A stretch of 7,474 bases of DNA from Methanobacteriota archaeon. Lineage in GTDB: Archaea; Thermoplasmatota; Thermoplasmata; RBG-16-68-12. The notes beneath the pieces are model-generated. The model was not told where the DNA came from, made no database searches, and saw nothing but the letters and a program-made list of their open reading frames with translations. The stretch spans positions 1 to 7,474 of the forward strand of contig VBMC01000044.1 in the NCBI GenBank assembly GCA_005879015.1. Reading direction: 5' to 3'. The translations under genes were made by a program, and so were the position numbers. Positions 1-5,956 of this stretch are shown piece after piece (position 1 is the stretch's first letter; the number at the start of each line of letters is the position of its first letter).

Positions 1-423
1 ATCCGGATCGCGTCGGACCGAGCGAAGCTCGGCCAGCCGGAGGTCAATATCGGGATTATCCCCGGCTTCGGCGGTAGCCAGCGTTTGCCGCGTTTGGTCG
101 GACTTGGATGGGCCTCGGAGATGGTCTACACCGGGGACGCGATCGACTCGGCGACCGCAGAGCGGATTGGCCTCGTGAATCGCGTCGTGCCCGCGGAACG
201 ACTCCTCGAGGAGACGAAGGCCCTAGCCCGTAAGATCCTCGAGAAGAGCCCGGCCGCCATCGCCCTGGCGAAGGCCTGCCTCCGGTCGGCCTTGGAGATG
301 CCGCTCGCCGCGGGCCTCGATTTCGAGACCGCAGCGTTCGGGGTCGTCGGCTCGACCCACGACAAGGAAGAGGGCATGCGCGCCTTCATCGAGAAACGGA
401 AGCCGAGCTGGAAGGGCGCTTGA
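1..423 (+). CDS. Enoyl-CoA hydratase/isomerase (crotonase family), 3' part
   Basis: The reading frame is open from base 1 to a TGA at 421-423, giving 140 residues; the start lies outside the window. Crotonases hydrate trans-2-enoyl-CoA to 3-hydroxyacyl-CoA in the cytoplasm, in beta-oxidation or related acyl-CoA pathways. The visible part begins just after the expected GGG-E oxyanion-hole/first-glutamate region. It contains GQPEVNIGIIPGFGGSQRLP (residues 11-30), in which E14 aligns by recall with the second catalytic glutamate of rat hydratase (Glu164). The following MVYTGD, AERIGLVNRVV and C-terminal EGMRAFIEKRKPSW segments are typical of true hydratases. The first catalytic glutamate cannot be checked. 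The substrate cannot be told from this fragment; crotonyl-CoA or 3-hydroxypropionyl-CoA type activity are options. The gene ends directly against a convergent small gene. Confidence 0.93.
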   Translation: MRIASDRAKLGQPEVNIGIIPGFGGSQRLPRLVGLGWASEMVYTGDAIDSATAERIGLVNRVVPAERLLEETKALARKILEKSPAAIALAKACLRSALEMPLAAGLDFETAAFGVVGSTHDKEEGMRAFIEKRKPSWKGA

Positions 424-588
424 TCAGTACGACTCGAACTCCTCTTGCAGGTCGATCACGACTTGTTCGAGGACCTCTTCGAAGGAGGAGCTGCGGTACT
501 CTCGCATCCCGCCCAACTCGCTTTGGATGCGGGCGATGAAGTTGTTGGAACTCTTCAGGAATTCCACGTTCACCAGGGACTCTTCCAT
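424..588 (-). CDS. Small conserved-looking acidic protein, 54 aa, unknown function
   Basis: A short frame runs from ATG (588-586) to TGA (426-424). The protein starts [16 protein letters not shown] and ends [19 protein letters not shown] do not recognise a named family. It has about 12 acidic and 4 basic residues. There is no signal peptide or membrane segment; a polar/aromatic first half is followed by a probable amphipathic helix at about residues 35-52. Coding evidence: 44 of 53 codons end in G or C, like the neighbours; a GGAG sits 9 bases before the ATG; the frame fills the space exactly, its stop abutting the hydratase stop at 423; and a TATA-like sequence lies about 65 bases upstream. 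The opposite strand in this stretch reads as arginine/proline-rich or low-complexity noise. Function is unknown; a small cytosolic partner or regulatory protein is only a guess. It is divergent from rps17e. Confidence 0.8.
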   Translation of the reverse strand: MEESLVNVEFLKSSNNFIARIQSELGGMREYRSSSFEEVLEQVVIDLQEEFESY

Positions 589-648
589 CCTCGGTTGCTC
601 CGGGAGACCGACGCGGGCGCGTTCTCAATCGGGCGTATCCGAGGTTCG

Positions 649-658
649 TATTTAATAG
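649..658 (-). promoter_or_regulatory. Possible TATA box of the 54-aa small gene
   Basis: Read on the minus strand the site is CTATTAAATA, one of the few AT-rich islands in this divergent gap. With the usual spacing of about 26 bases, transcription would start near 627, giving a leader of about 39 bases that carries the GGAG before the ATG at 588. It reads almost as well on the plus strand (TATTTAATAG), where it would give rps17e a leader of over 100 bases; the site at 736-748 is a better candidate for that gene. Confidence 0.35.
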
Positions 659-735
659 TTGCCCGCAGAGTGCTCGACAGACGACCGAGTGCGGCTCGCG
701 GGGCCTTCGGATCGCGTTCGTTGCTCGCCTCCGAG

Positions 736-748
736 GAACCTTTATCTA
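736..748 (+). promoter_or_regulatory. BRE/TATA promoter of rps17e
   Basis: GAACCTTTATCTA resembles an archaeal BRE (AACC) followed by a TATA element. The same 13-mer with one change (GAACCTTTAACTA) occurs at 4203-4215 before the peptidase gene. The predicted transcription start is about 770, leaving a leader of about 26 bases with the GGAG ribosome-binding site at 785-788. Confidence 0.6.
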
Positions 749-795
749 GCGCGCTCCCCTTCGACGGCCTCCCGAACCGGACGCGGAGTGAATCG

Positions 796-987
796 TTGGG
801 CAATATTCGGCCGACGTACATCAAGCGAGTCGCGATTGAGCTCGCGAAGCTCTATCCGAACGAATTCACGGCGGATTTCGAGCACAACAAGAAGATGGTC
901 TCCGAACTGACCGACGTGCGGAGCAATCTGATGCGCAACCGGATTGCCGGATACGTCACCCGATACCGGCAGCGCCTGGCCGTCTAG
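796..987 (+). CDS. rps17e: 30S ribosomal protein S17e
   Basis: This is a structural protein of the small ribosomal subunit, found in archaea and eukaryotes but not bacteria. The 63-residue product begins (M)[10 protein letters not shown] and carries the family's hallmark segments [10 protein letters not shown] (residues 24-33) and [11 protein letters not shown] (47-57), and its length is typical of archaeal S17e. The start is TTG at 796: the family begins M-G-x-[IV]-R, no ATG or GTG fits in frame there, and a GGAG lies at 785-788 with 7-base spacing. An upstream in-frame extension back to base 445 is open only because of GC-rich composition and crosses the promoter. The gene appears to head a transcript that continues into the ABC exporter 49 bases downstream, because no TATA-like element is seen between them. 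Confidence 0.95.
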   Translation: MGNIRPTYIKRVAIELAKLYPNEFTADFEHNKKMVSELTDVRSNLMRNRIAGYVTRYRQRLAV

Positions 988-1036
988 TCCCGCGGACGCC
1001 TGCGCCCGGTCCGGGAGCGAGTGGACCCAATCCCCT

Positions 1037-1975
1037 ATGTCGTACGCCGTCGAGACACGTGACCTCACTCGGATCTTCGCCGGCAAGAAGAAACGCCGAC
1101 GCAAGGCAGGGGAGGAAGTCGACGAGAGCGTCGGCCCGGTGACCGCGCTCGACAACGTTTCCCTCAAGATTGAAGAGGGCGAGCTGTTCGGGATGCTCGG
1201 TCCCAACGGCGCGGGCAAGACGACGCTCATCAAGATCCTAGCGACACTGCTGCTGCCGACCTCGGGACAAGCTCTGGTGGCGGGCCATGATGTGAGCAAG
1301 GATCCCTTCCCCATCCGCCAAGTCATCAACATGGTGTCCGGCGGCGAGACGTCGGGGTACGGGCTTCTGACCGCGCGGGAGAACATCATCTTCGGGCTCT
1401 GGGACAAGCGGAACGCAAAGGTACGAATGCTGTCCACGGGGCAGCGGCAGAAGATGAACATGATTCGCGGCTTCGTCACGGACCCGGACATCCTGTTCCT
1501 GGACGAGCCGACCCTCGGCCTCGACGTGAACGCCGCCCGCGTGATCCGCGAGTACGTGACGAACTGGGTGCGGGGCCAGAAAGGCAAGACGGTCCTACTC
1601 ACGACGCACTATATGGCGGAAGCGGACCAGATGTGCGACCGCATCGCGATCATTGACAAGGGGAAGATCCTGGCGTGCGACACCCCGGAGAACCTCAAGC
1701 GGATGATCCGGACGGAAACGACGTTCCGACTGGAGGTCGACGCGATCCGCGACCTTACGACATTCTCCACGATGCAGGGGGTGAAGAACTTCTCGCACAA
1801 GGATGACATCGCCAAGAATCGATCCTTCCTCACATTCATCCTCGAGGACGAGGGTCCCGTCGCGGAAATCCTCAGCACGATCACGTTGCAGGGCAAGAAG
1901 GTCCATTCTCTGCAGAAGTCCGAGCCGACCCTGGAGGACGTCTTCATCAGCATGGTGGGGAGGGGATTCGAGTGA
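1037..1975 (+). CDS. ABC-2 type exporter ATP-binding protein
   Basis: The cytoplasmic ATPase of a drug/lipid/antibiotic-type exporter, 312 residues, probably energising the two permeases that follow. Visible motifs are Walker A GPNGAGKT (55-62), signature LSTGQ (132-136), Walker B DILFLDE (151-157, catalytic E157), D-loop GLD (161-163) and H-loop H191. A C-terminal DrrA-like extension ends SEPTLEDVFISMVGRG. Three oddities are seen. A Lys/Arg-rich insert (about 17-32) follows the first strand. The Q-loop reads MVSGGETSGYG with no evident glutamine. Only about 14 residues separate RENI (114-117) from the signature, where this class usually has about 40, so most of the helical subdomain seems missing. 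The start ATG at 1037 is chosen because SYAVETRDLTRIF is the normal first strand; upstream in-frame sequence is not family-like. Its GGGAG (1013-1017) is far upstream, so translation may depend on rps17e. Confidence 0.92.
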   Translation: MSYAVETRDLTRIFAGKKKRRRKAGEEVDESVGPVTALDNVSLKIEEGELFGMLGPNGAGKTTLIKILATLLLPTSGQALVAGHDVSKDPFPIRQVINMVSGGETSGYGLLTARENIIFGLWDKRNAKVRMLSTGQRQKMNMIRGFVTDPDILFLDEPTLGLDVNAARVIREYVTNWVRGQKGKTVLLTTHYMAEADQMCDRIAIIDKGKILACDTPENLKRMIRTETTFRLEVDAIRDLTTFSTMQGVKNFSHKDDIAKNRSFLTFILEDEGPVAEILSTITLQGKKVHSLQKSEPTLEDVFISMVGRGFE

Positions 1976-2964
1976 GCGAGGCCAAGGCCCGTCGCTCGGA
2001 CCTGCGATATCGGATCGGGCTAAACCTCCGGGCCGTCAAGGGCCGGTCCTATCCGCGGATCGTCGGCGCGAACCGCGAGCCATCCTGGATTTTCTTCGAG
2101 GCGTTCCTTCCACTGCTCGGGATCGCGGCGTACGTGTTCGTTTATCAGTTCTTCGGAGGCCAGGCGCTCGCGGCGATCACGACGAAGACCACGGCCGCGC
2201 CCTGGGGGATGTGCGGGCATGATCCCTGCGCGAATGCGGCGGCACAGGCCGCCGCCGCGGCCGCCGTTGGCGCGAACACGAACGCGCTCGTGGCATCGGT
2301 GGTCCTCGGCGGCACGATGGTCGCGTTCTGGCTCAACGTCCTCTGGTCGATGGCGAGCCAGCTGTACTGGGAGAAGGAAATCGGGAACCTGCAACTCTAC
2401 ATGATGGCCCCCATGAATCGGATGGCCCTGCTCGGCGGGATGGCGGTCGGCGGGGTGGTCATGACCTCGATGCGGGCGATCTCGACCCTGGTCGCCGGCG
2501 TCCTCGTGTTCGGCGTCATCTTCCAGGTCGCGAGCCCGTTGGTGCTGCTCGCCGTCTTCTTCGCGACGCTGATCGCCCTCTACGGGCTCGGGATGATGTT
2601 CGCCTCGTTGTACCTGCTCTGGGGCCGCGAGGCGTGGAACCTGTCCGCGCTCATGGAGGAACCAATTTTCTTCTCGAGCGGGTTCTACTTCCCTCTCGGC
2701 GGCCTCTTGCGGATTCCCGGATGGGGCCCGGCTATCGCGATCGCGGGCTCGTTCATTCCGGCCTCGCTCGGCCTCGATGCGCTCCGCCAGCTGACCCTCG
2801 GTTCGACCGCCTTCGGCGGCAACTTCTGGATCTTCGACGTCACGACGGAACTTGAGATCCTCGTCGGCATGGCGGTCTTGTTCTTGATCCTCGCAAGGTA
2901 CTGTCTCGCGTACCTAGAGACGCTCGCGAAACGAGAGGGGAAGCTGACCTCACGGCATCAATGA
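1972..2964 (+). CDS. ABC-2 type transporter permease (first)
   Basis: A membrane subunit of the exporter, 330 residues. The GTG start overlaps the ATPase stop by 4 bases (GTGA), with a strong GGGGAGGGG (1957-1965) six bases ahead. Predicted topology is an amphipathic N-terminus (about 10-35), TM1 (about 40-62), a long outside loop (about 63-104), then TM segments near 105-130, 150-185, 188-216, 252-268 and 293-314, ending in a basic tail. A polar helix containing QLYWEKEIGNLQLYMMAP (130-147) is typical of ABC-2 permeases, where it contacts the ATPase. The outside loop has two cysteines (C81, C86, as CGHDPC) and an alanine run (89-98). The substrate is unknown. The ABC-2 class covers lipid, polysaccharide, drug and peptide export. 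Confidence 0.9.
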   Translation: MSEAKARRSDLRYRIGLNLRAVKGRSYPRIVGANREPSWIFFEAFLPLLGIAAYVFVYQFFGGQALAAITTKTTAAPWGMCGHDPCANAAAQAAAAAAVGANTNALVASVVLGGTMVAFWLNVLWSMASQLYWEKEIGNLQLYMMAPMNRMALLGGMAVGGVVMTSMRAISTLVAGVLVFGVIFQVASPLVLLAVFFATLIALYGLGMMFASLYLLWGREAWNLSALMEEPIFFSSGFYFPLGGLLRIPGWGPAIAIAGSFIPASLGLDALRQLTLGSTAFGGNFWIFDVTTELEILVGMAVLFLILARYCLAYLETLAKREGKLTSRHQ

Positions 2965-3815
2965 GCACGTACTGGCGGACGTTCAAGACGGCCGCATGGC
3001 TCGGATGGGAGATGGACTCGAACTGGACCGAGCCCTGGCTCTTCGTCCTGTACTCCGTCATTAAACCGGTGGCCGGGGCGTTCATCCTGGTCCTCATGTA
3101 CATCGTCTTCGTCGCCATCGGTCGGCCCCAGGGCGACACCGACGCATTTTCCTACATGTACGTAGGGAACTCGTTTTTCATCTTCGTCGCCACGGTCCTG
3201 TTCGGGACGTTCCAGGTGATCCAGTCCGACCGCGAATGGTACCAGACGATTCGCTACATCTACATCTCGCCGATCTCGTACTATGTGTACATCCTGGGTC
3301 GCGCGGCCTCCAAGATCGCGGTCGCCGTATTTGCCGTCGCAATCACACTCCTTTTCGGCGCGATGTTTCTCGGGGTGCGGTTGCACTTGGCCCTCGCCGA
3401 TGTCCCGATGTTCCTCGTGAGCACGGTCCTCGGGCTCGCAGTCCTGTTAGCGATTGGGATCTGCCTGGGCGGGATCTCGTTCCTGACAGCGAAGCACACT
3501 CATGGGCTGGCGGAAGGGATCCCGGGGTTGTTCTACGTGTTCTGCGGCGTCCTGTTCCCCCTCTCCATCTTGCCGAGCTGGGGCCAGGCCATCGGCCGCG
3601 CCATCCCTCTGACATATTGGTTCGAAATCACTCGACGACTGATTGCTCCGACGATCACGGTGAACACGACCTTGGCCGGATTCGACCCGCTGACGATCCT
3701 CTTCTTCTTGATCGTATCATCCGTGGGCTTCTTCGCGCTGAGCGTCCTGATCTACAAGGTCGGTGAGTACTTCGCGCGGAAGGCCGGCAAGATTGACATG
3801 ACGACGTCCTATTGA
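2961..3815 (+). CDS. ABC-2 type transporter permease (second)
   Basis: The second membrane subunit, 284 residues, starting at an ATG that overlaps the preceding stop (ATGA). It has about six hydrophobic segments: about 26-53, 68-88, 106-137, 148-176, 187-203 and 243-266. A coupling-type stretch with SDREWYQTIRYIYISPIS (89-106) corresponds to the EKEIGNLQLYMMAP stretch of the first permease. LFYVFCGVLFPLSILPSWGQ (190-209) is the typical ABC-2 re-entrant/exit motif. It differs from the first permease in sequence and lacks the long cysteine/alanine loop, so the pump is probably one ATPase type with a permease heterodimer. Its last seven bases overlap the convergent rnp4 gene. Confidence 0.9.
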   Translation: MSTYWRTFKTAAWLGWEMDSNWTEPWLFVLYSVIKPVAGAFILVLMYIVFVAIGRPQGDTDAFSYMYVGNSFFIFVATVLFGTFQVIQSDREWYQTIRYIYISPISYYVYILGRAASKIAVAVFAVAITLLFGAMFLGVRLHLALADVPMFLVSTVLGLAVLLAIGICLGGISFLTAKHTHGLAEGIPGLFYVFCGVLFPLSILPSWGQAIGRAIPLTYWFEITRRLIAPTITVNTTLAGFDPLTILFFLIVSSVGFFALSVLIYKVGEYFARKAGKIDMTTSY

Positions 3816-4159
3816 GCCCGCGCCCGGGACGCGCGACGGGCCCGCTGCTCTCGGCGGTAGGGGTATCGTTGCACGGCCCCGCAGGCACCGCACGTGACGA
3901 CGACGCGACCCTGGCCCAGGCGAATCCGCGCGCTCACGGACGGCAGGAGGAACGCGAAACATTTCTTGCAGAAGGACCGTTTGAACGGCGCAGGCACACG
4001 GACGTTGTACCGCATGCCGATCCGACGGGCGAGTTCGACATAGCGTCGCGCCCGTTCCGTCCTGCGGTGGAGCGCCTCGGTCTCCGCGAGACGGAACAGG
4101 GTCGCCATGCGCTCCCCCGCGATCCGTCGCTCCATGCCGCGGTGTCGACGTTTTGCCAT
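3809..4159 (-). CDS. rnp4: Ribonuclease P protein component 4 (Rpp21 family)
   Basis: A protein subunit of archaeal RNase P, which cuts 5' leaders from precursor tRNA; Rpp21 works as a pair with Rpp29 on the specificity domain of the RNA. The 116-residue product has a basic helical N-terminus (about 10-50) and a C-terminal zinc ribbon with cysteines C64, C67, C90 and C93 (CKKC and CGAC). Around these are FLLPSVSARIRLG and a final QRYPYRREQ, as in the family. The arginine-rich tail suits RNA binding. The start ATG (4159-4157, MAKRRHRG) is chosen because more upstream in-frame sequence runs into the peptidase promoter and gene. A TATA-like element 27 bases before the ATG suggests a leaderless mRNA. 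It is convergent with, and overlaps, the second permease. Confidence 0.93.
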   Translation of the reverse strand: MAKRRHRGMERRIAGERMATLFRLAETEALHRRTERARRYVELARRIGMRYNVRVPAPFKRSFCKKCFAFLLPSVSARIRLGQGRVVVTCGACGAVQRYPYRREQRARRASRARAQ

Positions 4160-4180
4160 CGGACGGCGCACTGGGTTTGC

Positions 4181-4190
4181 GGATAAAACA
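4181..4190 (-). promoter_or_regulatory. TATA box of rnp4 (leaderless transcript)
   Basis: The minus-strand sequence TGTTTTATCC is centred about 27 bases before the rnp4 ATG (first base 4159). That is the normal distance from TATA to transcription start in archaea, so transcript and coding region probably begin together. No Shine-Dalgarno-like sequence lies before the ATG, which agrees. Confidence 0.5.
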
Positions 4191-4202
4191 CTTCCCGGCG
4201 AC

Positions 4203-4217
4203 GAACCTTTAACTATA
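4203..4217 (+). promoter_or_regulatory. BRE/TATA promoter of the Xaa-Pro peptidase gene
   Basis: GAACCTTTAACTATA matches the rps17e promoter in 12 of its first 13 bases. The predicted transcription start, about 26 bases after the TATA centre, falls near 4238. The leader would then be only about 8 bases, straddling the GGGGGA at 4236-4241. It lies back to back with the rnp4 TATA box in an 86-base divergent gap. Confidence 0.6.
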
Positions 4218-4245
4218 CTCGGTCCGCTACCACACGGGGGACACC

Positions 4246-5343
4246 ATGGGCGAGCGCGTGAAGCGCATCTTCCGGAACTTGAACGACGGCGTCGATCTAA
4301 TCGTGTTCCTGAACTCCGTGGATCCACACATCGACATGTCCTTCTTCTACGCGACCGGCGTGACGGACGGTTTGTTCGAGGGTTGCGCGGCGTGGCTCAC
4401 GCCGGACGGTAAAGCCGCCATCACGACGTCCGCGCTGGAAGAGGAGGCGGCGAAGAAGTCTGGTCTCCCCCTCGATGTGTACCGCACCCGCGATGAATCC
4501 TCGAAGCTCATCAAGAAGCGGCTCGCGGGGCACCGCAAGATCGGCATCAACGCGTCCGAGCTCACGTATGCCGCGTTCCAGCGCCTCCGGAAACTCGCGC
4601 CGCGGGCCGCGCGGTTCGTCGACATCTCCGGGGCCGTGATGAAGGCGCGGCTCGTCAAGGACGCCCAGGAAGTGGATCTGATTCAACGGGCCTGCGACAT
4701 CGCCTCACGAGCGTTCGAGGAAACCCTGTCGTTTATCCAAACCGGGGTCACGGAGGCGGAGGTCGCTTCCGAGCTCGTGTACCGGATGCAGAAGAACGGG
4801 GCGACCGCGCCCTCCTTCCGCACGATCGTTGGATCCGGTCCGAACGGCGCGGAGCCGCACTACACCGCAGGGCCGAGGAAGATCGAACGGGGTGACATGA
4901 TCGTGATCGACTTCGGGGCCCAGTACCACCTGTACTGTTCCGACATCACTCGCACGGTCGTCGTGGGCTCTCCGTCCGCGGAGCAGCGGCGGATGCACGA
5001 CACCGTCGCGCGAGCGCAAGCCGCCGCCTTGGCCAAGATGAAACCGGGCGCACGGGGGAAGGCGGTCGACGCCGCGGCGCGGTCCCTGATCGACCGCACG
5101 AAATACAAGGGGCGGTTCATCCATGGCCTCGGTCATTCCGTGGGACTCGCGGTCCACGACCCGAGCGGCGGCTTGAGCCCTTCGAGCGACCTCGTCCTGC
5201 GACCGAACATGGTCCTCACGAACGAGCCCGGCGTCTACGTGCCCGGGTTCGGTGGCGTGCGGATCGAGGACGACGTCCTGATCACGAAGAACGGACCTCG
5301 GGTCTTGAGCACGGCCCCAAGGGAATTCCTGGAACTGGCATAG
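4246..5343 (+). CDS. pepQ: M24 family metallopeptidase, Xaa-Pro dipeptidase/aminopeptidase
   Basis: A cytosolic dinuclear-metal peptidase that removes residues preceding proline, 365 residues, the usual size for archaeal prolidases. The N-terminal creatinase-like domain (about 1-130) precedes a pita-bread catalytic domain (about 135-365). All five metal ligands are visible: D222 (VIDFG), D233 (SDITRT), H297 (GLGHSVG), E327 (NEPG) and E341 (RIEDD). The catalytic histidines H205 (PHYTAG) and H304 (VHDPSG) are also present. The ATG start is supported by the promoter 30-40 bases upstream and GGGGGA at 4236-4241. Whether it acts on dipeptides (prolidase, PepQ) or longer peptides (PepP) cannot be told from motifs, so the symbol is tentative. 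Its stop lies 3 bases from the stop of the convergent acetyltransferase gene. Confidence 0.92.
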   Translation: MGERVKRIFRNLNDGVDLIVFLNSVDPHIDMSFFYATGVTDGLFEGCAAWLTPDGKAAITTSALEEEAAKKSGLPLDVYRTRDESSKLIKKRLAGHRKIGINASELTYAAFQRLRKLAPRAARFVDISGAVMKARLVKDAQEVDLIQRACDIASRAFEETLSFIQTGVTEAEVASELVYRMQKNGATAPSFRTIVGSGPNGAEPHYTAGPRKIERGDMIVIDFGAQYHLYCSDITRTVVVGSPSAEQRRMHDTVARAQAAALAKMKPGARGKAVDAAARSLIDRTKYKGRFIHGLGHSVGLAVHDPSGGLSPSSDLVLRPNMVLTNEPGVYVPGFGGVRIEDDVLITKNGPRVLSTAPREFLELA

Positions 5344-5346
5344 ACC

Positions 5347-5895
5347 TCAAGGGACCGCTGGCTCGTGCAGCTCGCGGGCGAGGATGCTCATCCGGATTAC
5401 GTGCACGAACCGGCCGTCCTTGTAGATGTCTTCGCGGTGCACGCCTTCGCGGTTGAACCCGAGGCGCTCGTAGGTTCGGATCGCCCGCGTGTTGTATTCG
5501 AGCACGTCGAGCGAGACTTTGTTCATGCTCAGCGGCCCGAAAGCATAGCGGAGCGCGGTCCGCATCGCCTCCGTCCCATAGCCTTTCGACCAGAACGTCG
5601 GTTCGCCGATCACGATCCCCACGTCCGCCTTCCGGTGGACCCGGTCGATCTTGTGCAACCCGATGTTCCCGATGTGGAGGCCCTCGGCCTCGATTGCGAA
5701 GATCTGTTCGTCCGTCCGCCGCTCGTAGTCACGGAACCATCGTTCCTCCTCCGGTAAGGTCACGGGCGAGTTCCGTCCGAGGAAGTGGATAATCTGCGGG
5801 TCCGAGAACCATTTCACGCATCGCCGAAGATCCGTCGAAGCAAGAGGCCGGAGCCGGAGGCGATCCCCCAGCAGGATCCGGCGGGTTTCCAACAC
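5347..5895 (-). CDS. GNAT N-acetyltransferase, RimJ/RimL-like
   Basis: A cytosolic acetyl-CoA-dependent N-acetyltransferase, 182 residues, typical for the RimJ/RimL branch, whose members acetylate protein N-termini, side chains or small amines. The sequence opens with the usual first strand (LRLRPLASTDL, 13-23). Motif A is ADVGIVIGEPTFWSKGYGTEA (90-110) with the acetyl-CoA pyrophosphate loop KGYGTEA. The C-terminal YNTRAIRTYERLGFNREG (134-151) contains the conserved tyrosine/LGF motif. The start is taken as GTG at 5895-5893; no ATG is near, and a TTG follows immediately as an alternative. It is divergent from the HDAC-like deacetylase, with which it could form an acetylation/deacetylation pair. 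The substrate is not identifiable. Confidence 0.9.
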   Translation of the reverse strand: MLETRRILLGDRLRLRPLASTDLRRCVKWFSDPQIIHFLGRNSPVTLPEEERWFRDYERRTDEQIFAIEAEGLHIGNIGLHKIDRVHRKADVGIVIGEPTFWSKGYGTEAMRTALRYAFGPLSMNKVSLDVLEYNTRAIRTYERLGFNREGVHREDIYKDGRFVHVIRMSILARELHEPAVP

Positions 5896-5918
5896 GAGGT
5901 CCCGACTTGGAGCCGATG

Positions 5919-5929
5919 CGTAAAGACCT
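5919..5929 (-). promoter_or_regulatory. Possible TATA box of the GNAT gene
   Basis: The minus-strand GGTCTTTAC is centred about 29 bases before the GTG start, compatible with a leaderless or nearly leaderless mRNA. The match is weaker than at the other promoters, and the identity rests mainly on position. Confidence 0.3.
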
Positions 5930-5956
5930 TTGCCCGTCGCTGTCGTTCATCGAACC

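Noticed and set aside
386..628. 80-residue minus-strand frame overlapping the small gene
   Set aside because: Its translation is arginine/proline-rich, as expected from a shifted frame of the well-formed 54-residue gene at 424-588.
445..795. In-frame extension of rps17e upstream to an ATG at 445
   Set aside because: S17e normally begins at the [10 protein letters not shown] segment; the extension crosses the promoter and overlaps the small minus-strand gene, and its translation has no family character.
944..1036. Upstream extension of the ABC ATPase
   Set aside because: It overlaps the end of rps17e and adds no family-like sequence before the normal first strand at MSYAVETRDL.
742..1602. 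286-residue minus-strand open frame
   Set aside because: It lies antisense to rps17e and the ABC ATPase, both with clear family motifs; the translation is Ser/Arg/Pro-rich low-complexity sequence.
2237..2272. GC-rich alanine tract as a possible frameshift or repeat-expansion site
   Set aside because: The frame is intact and the codons are mixed (GCG, GCC, CAG), so it reads as an ordinary low-complexity loop and not a tandem microsatellite.
4160..4327. N-terminal extension of rnp4
   Set aside because: It would cover both promoters and the 5' end of the peptidase gene; the translation is Arg/Ser-rich and Rpp21 proteins start near MAKRRHRG.
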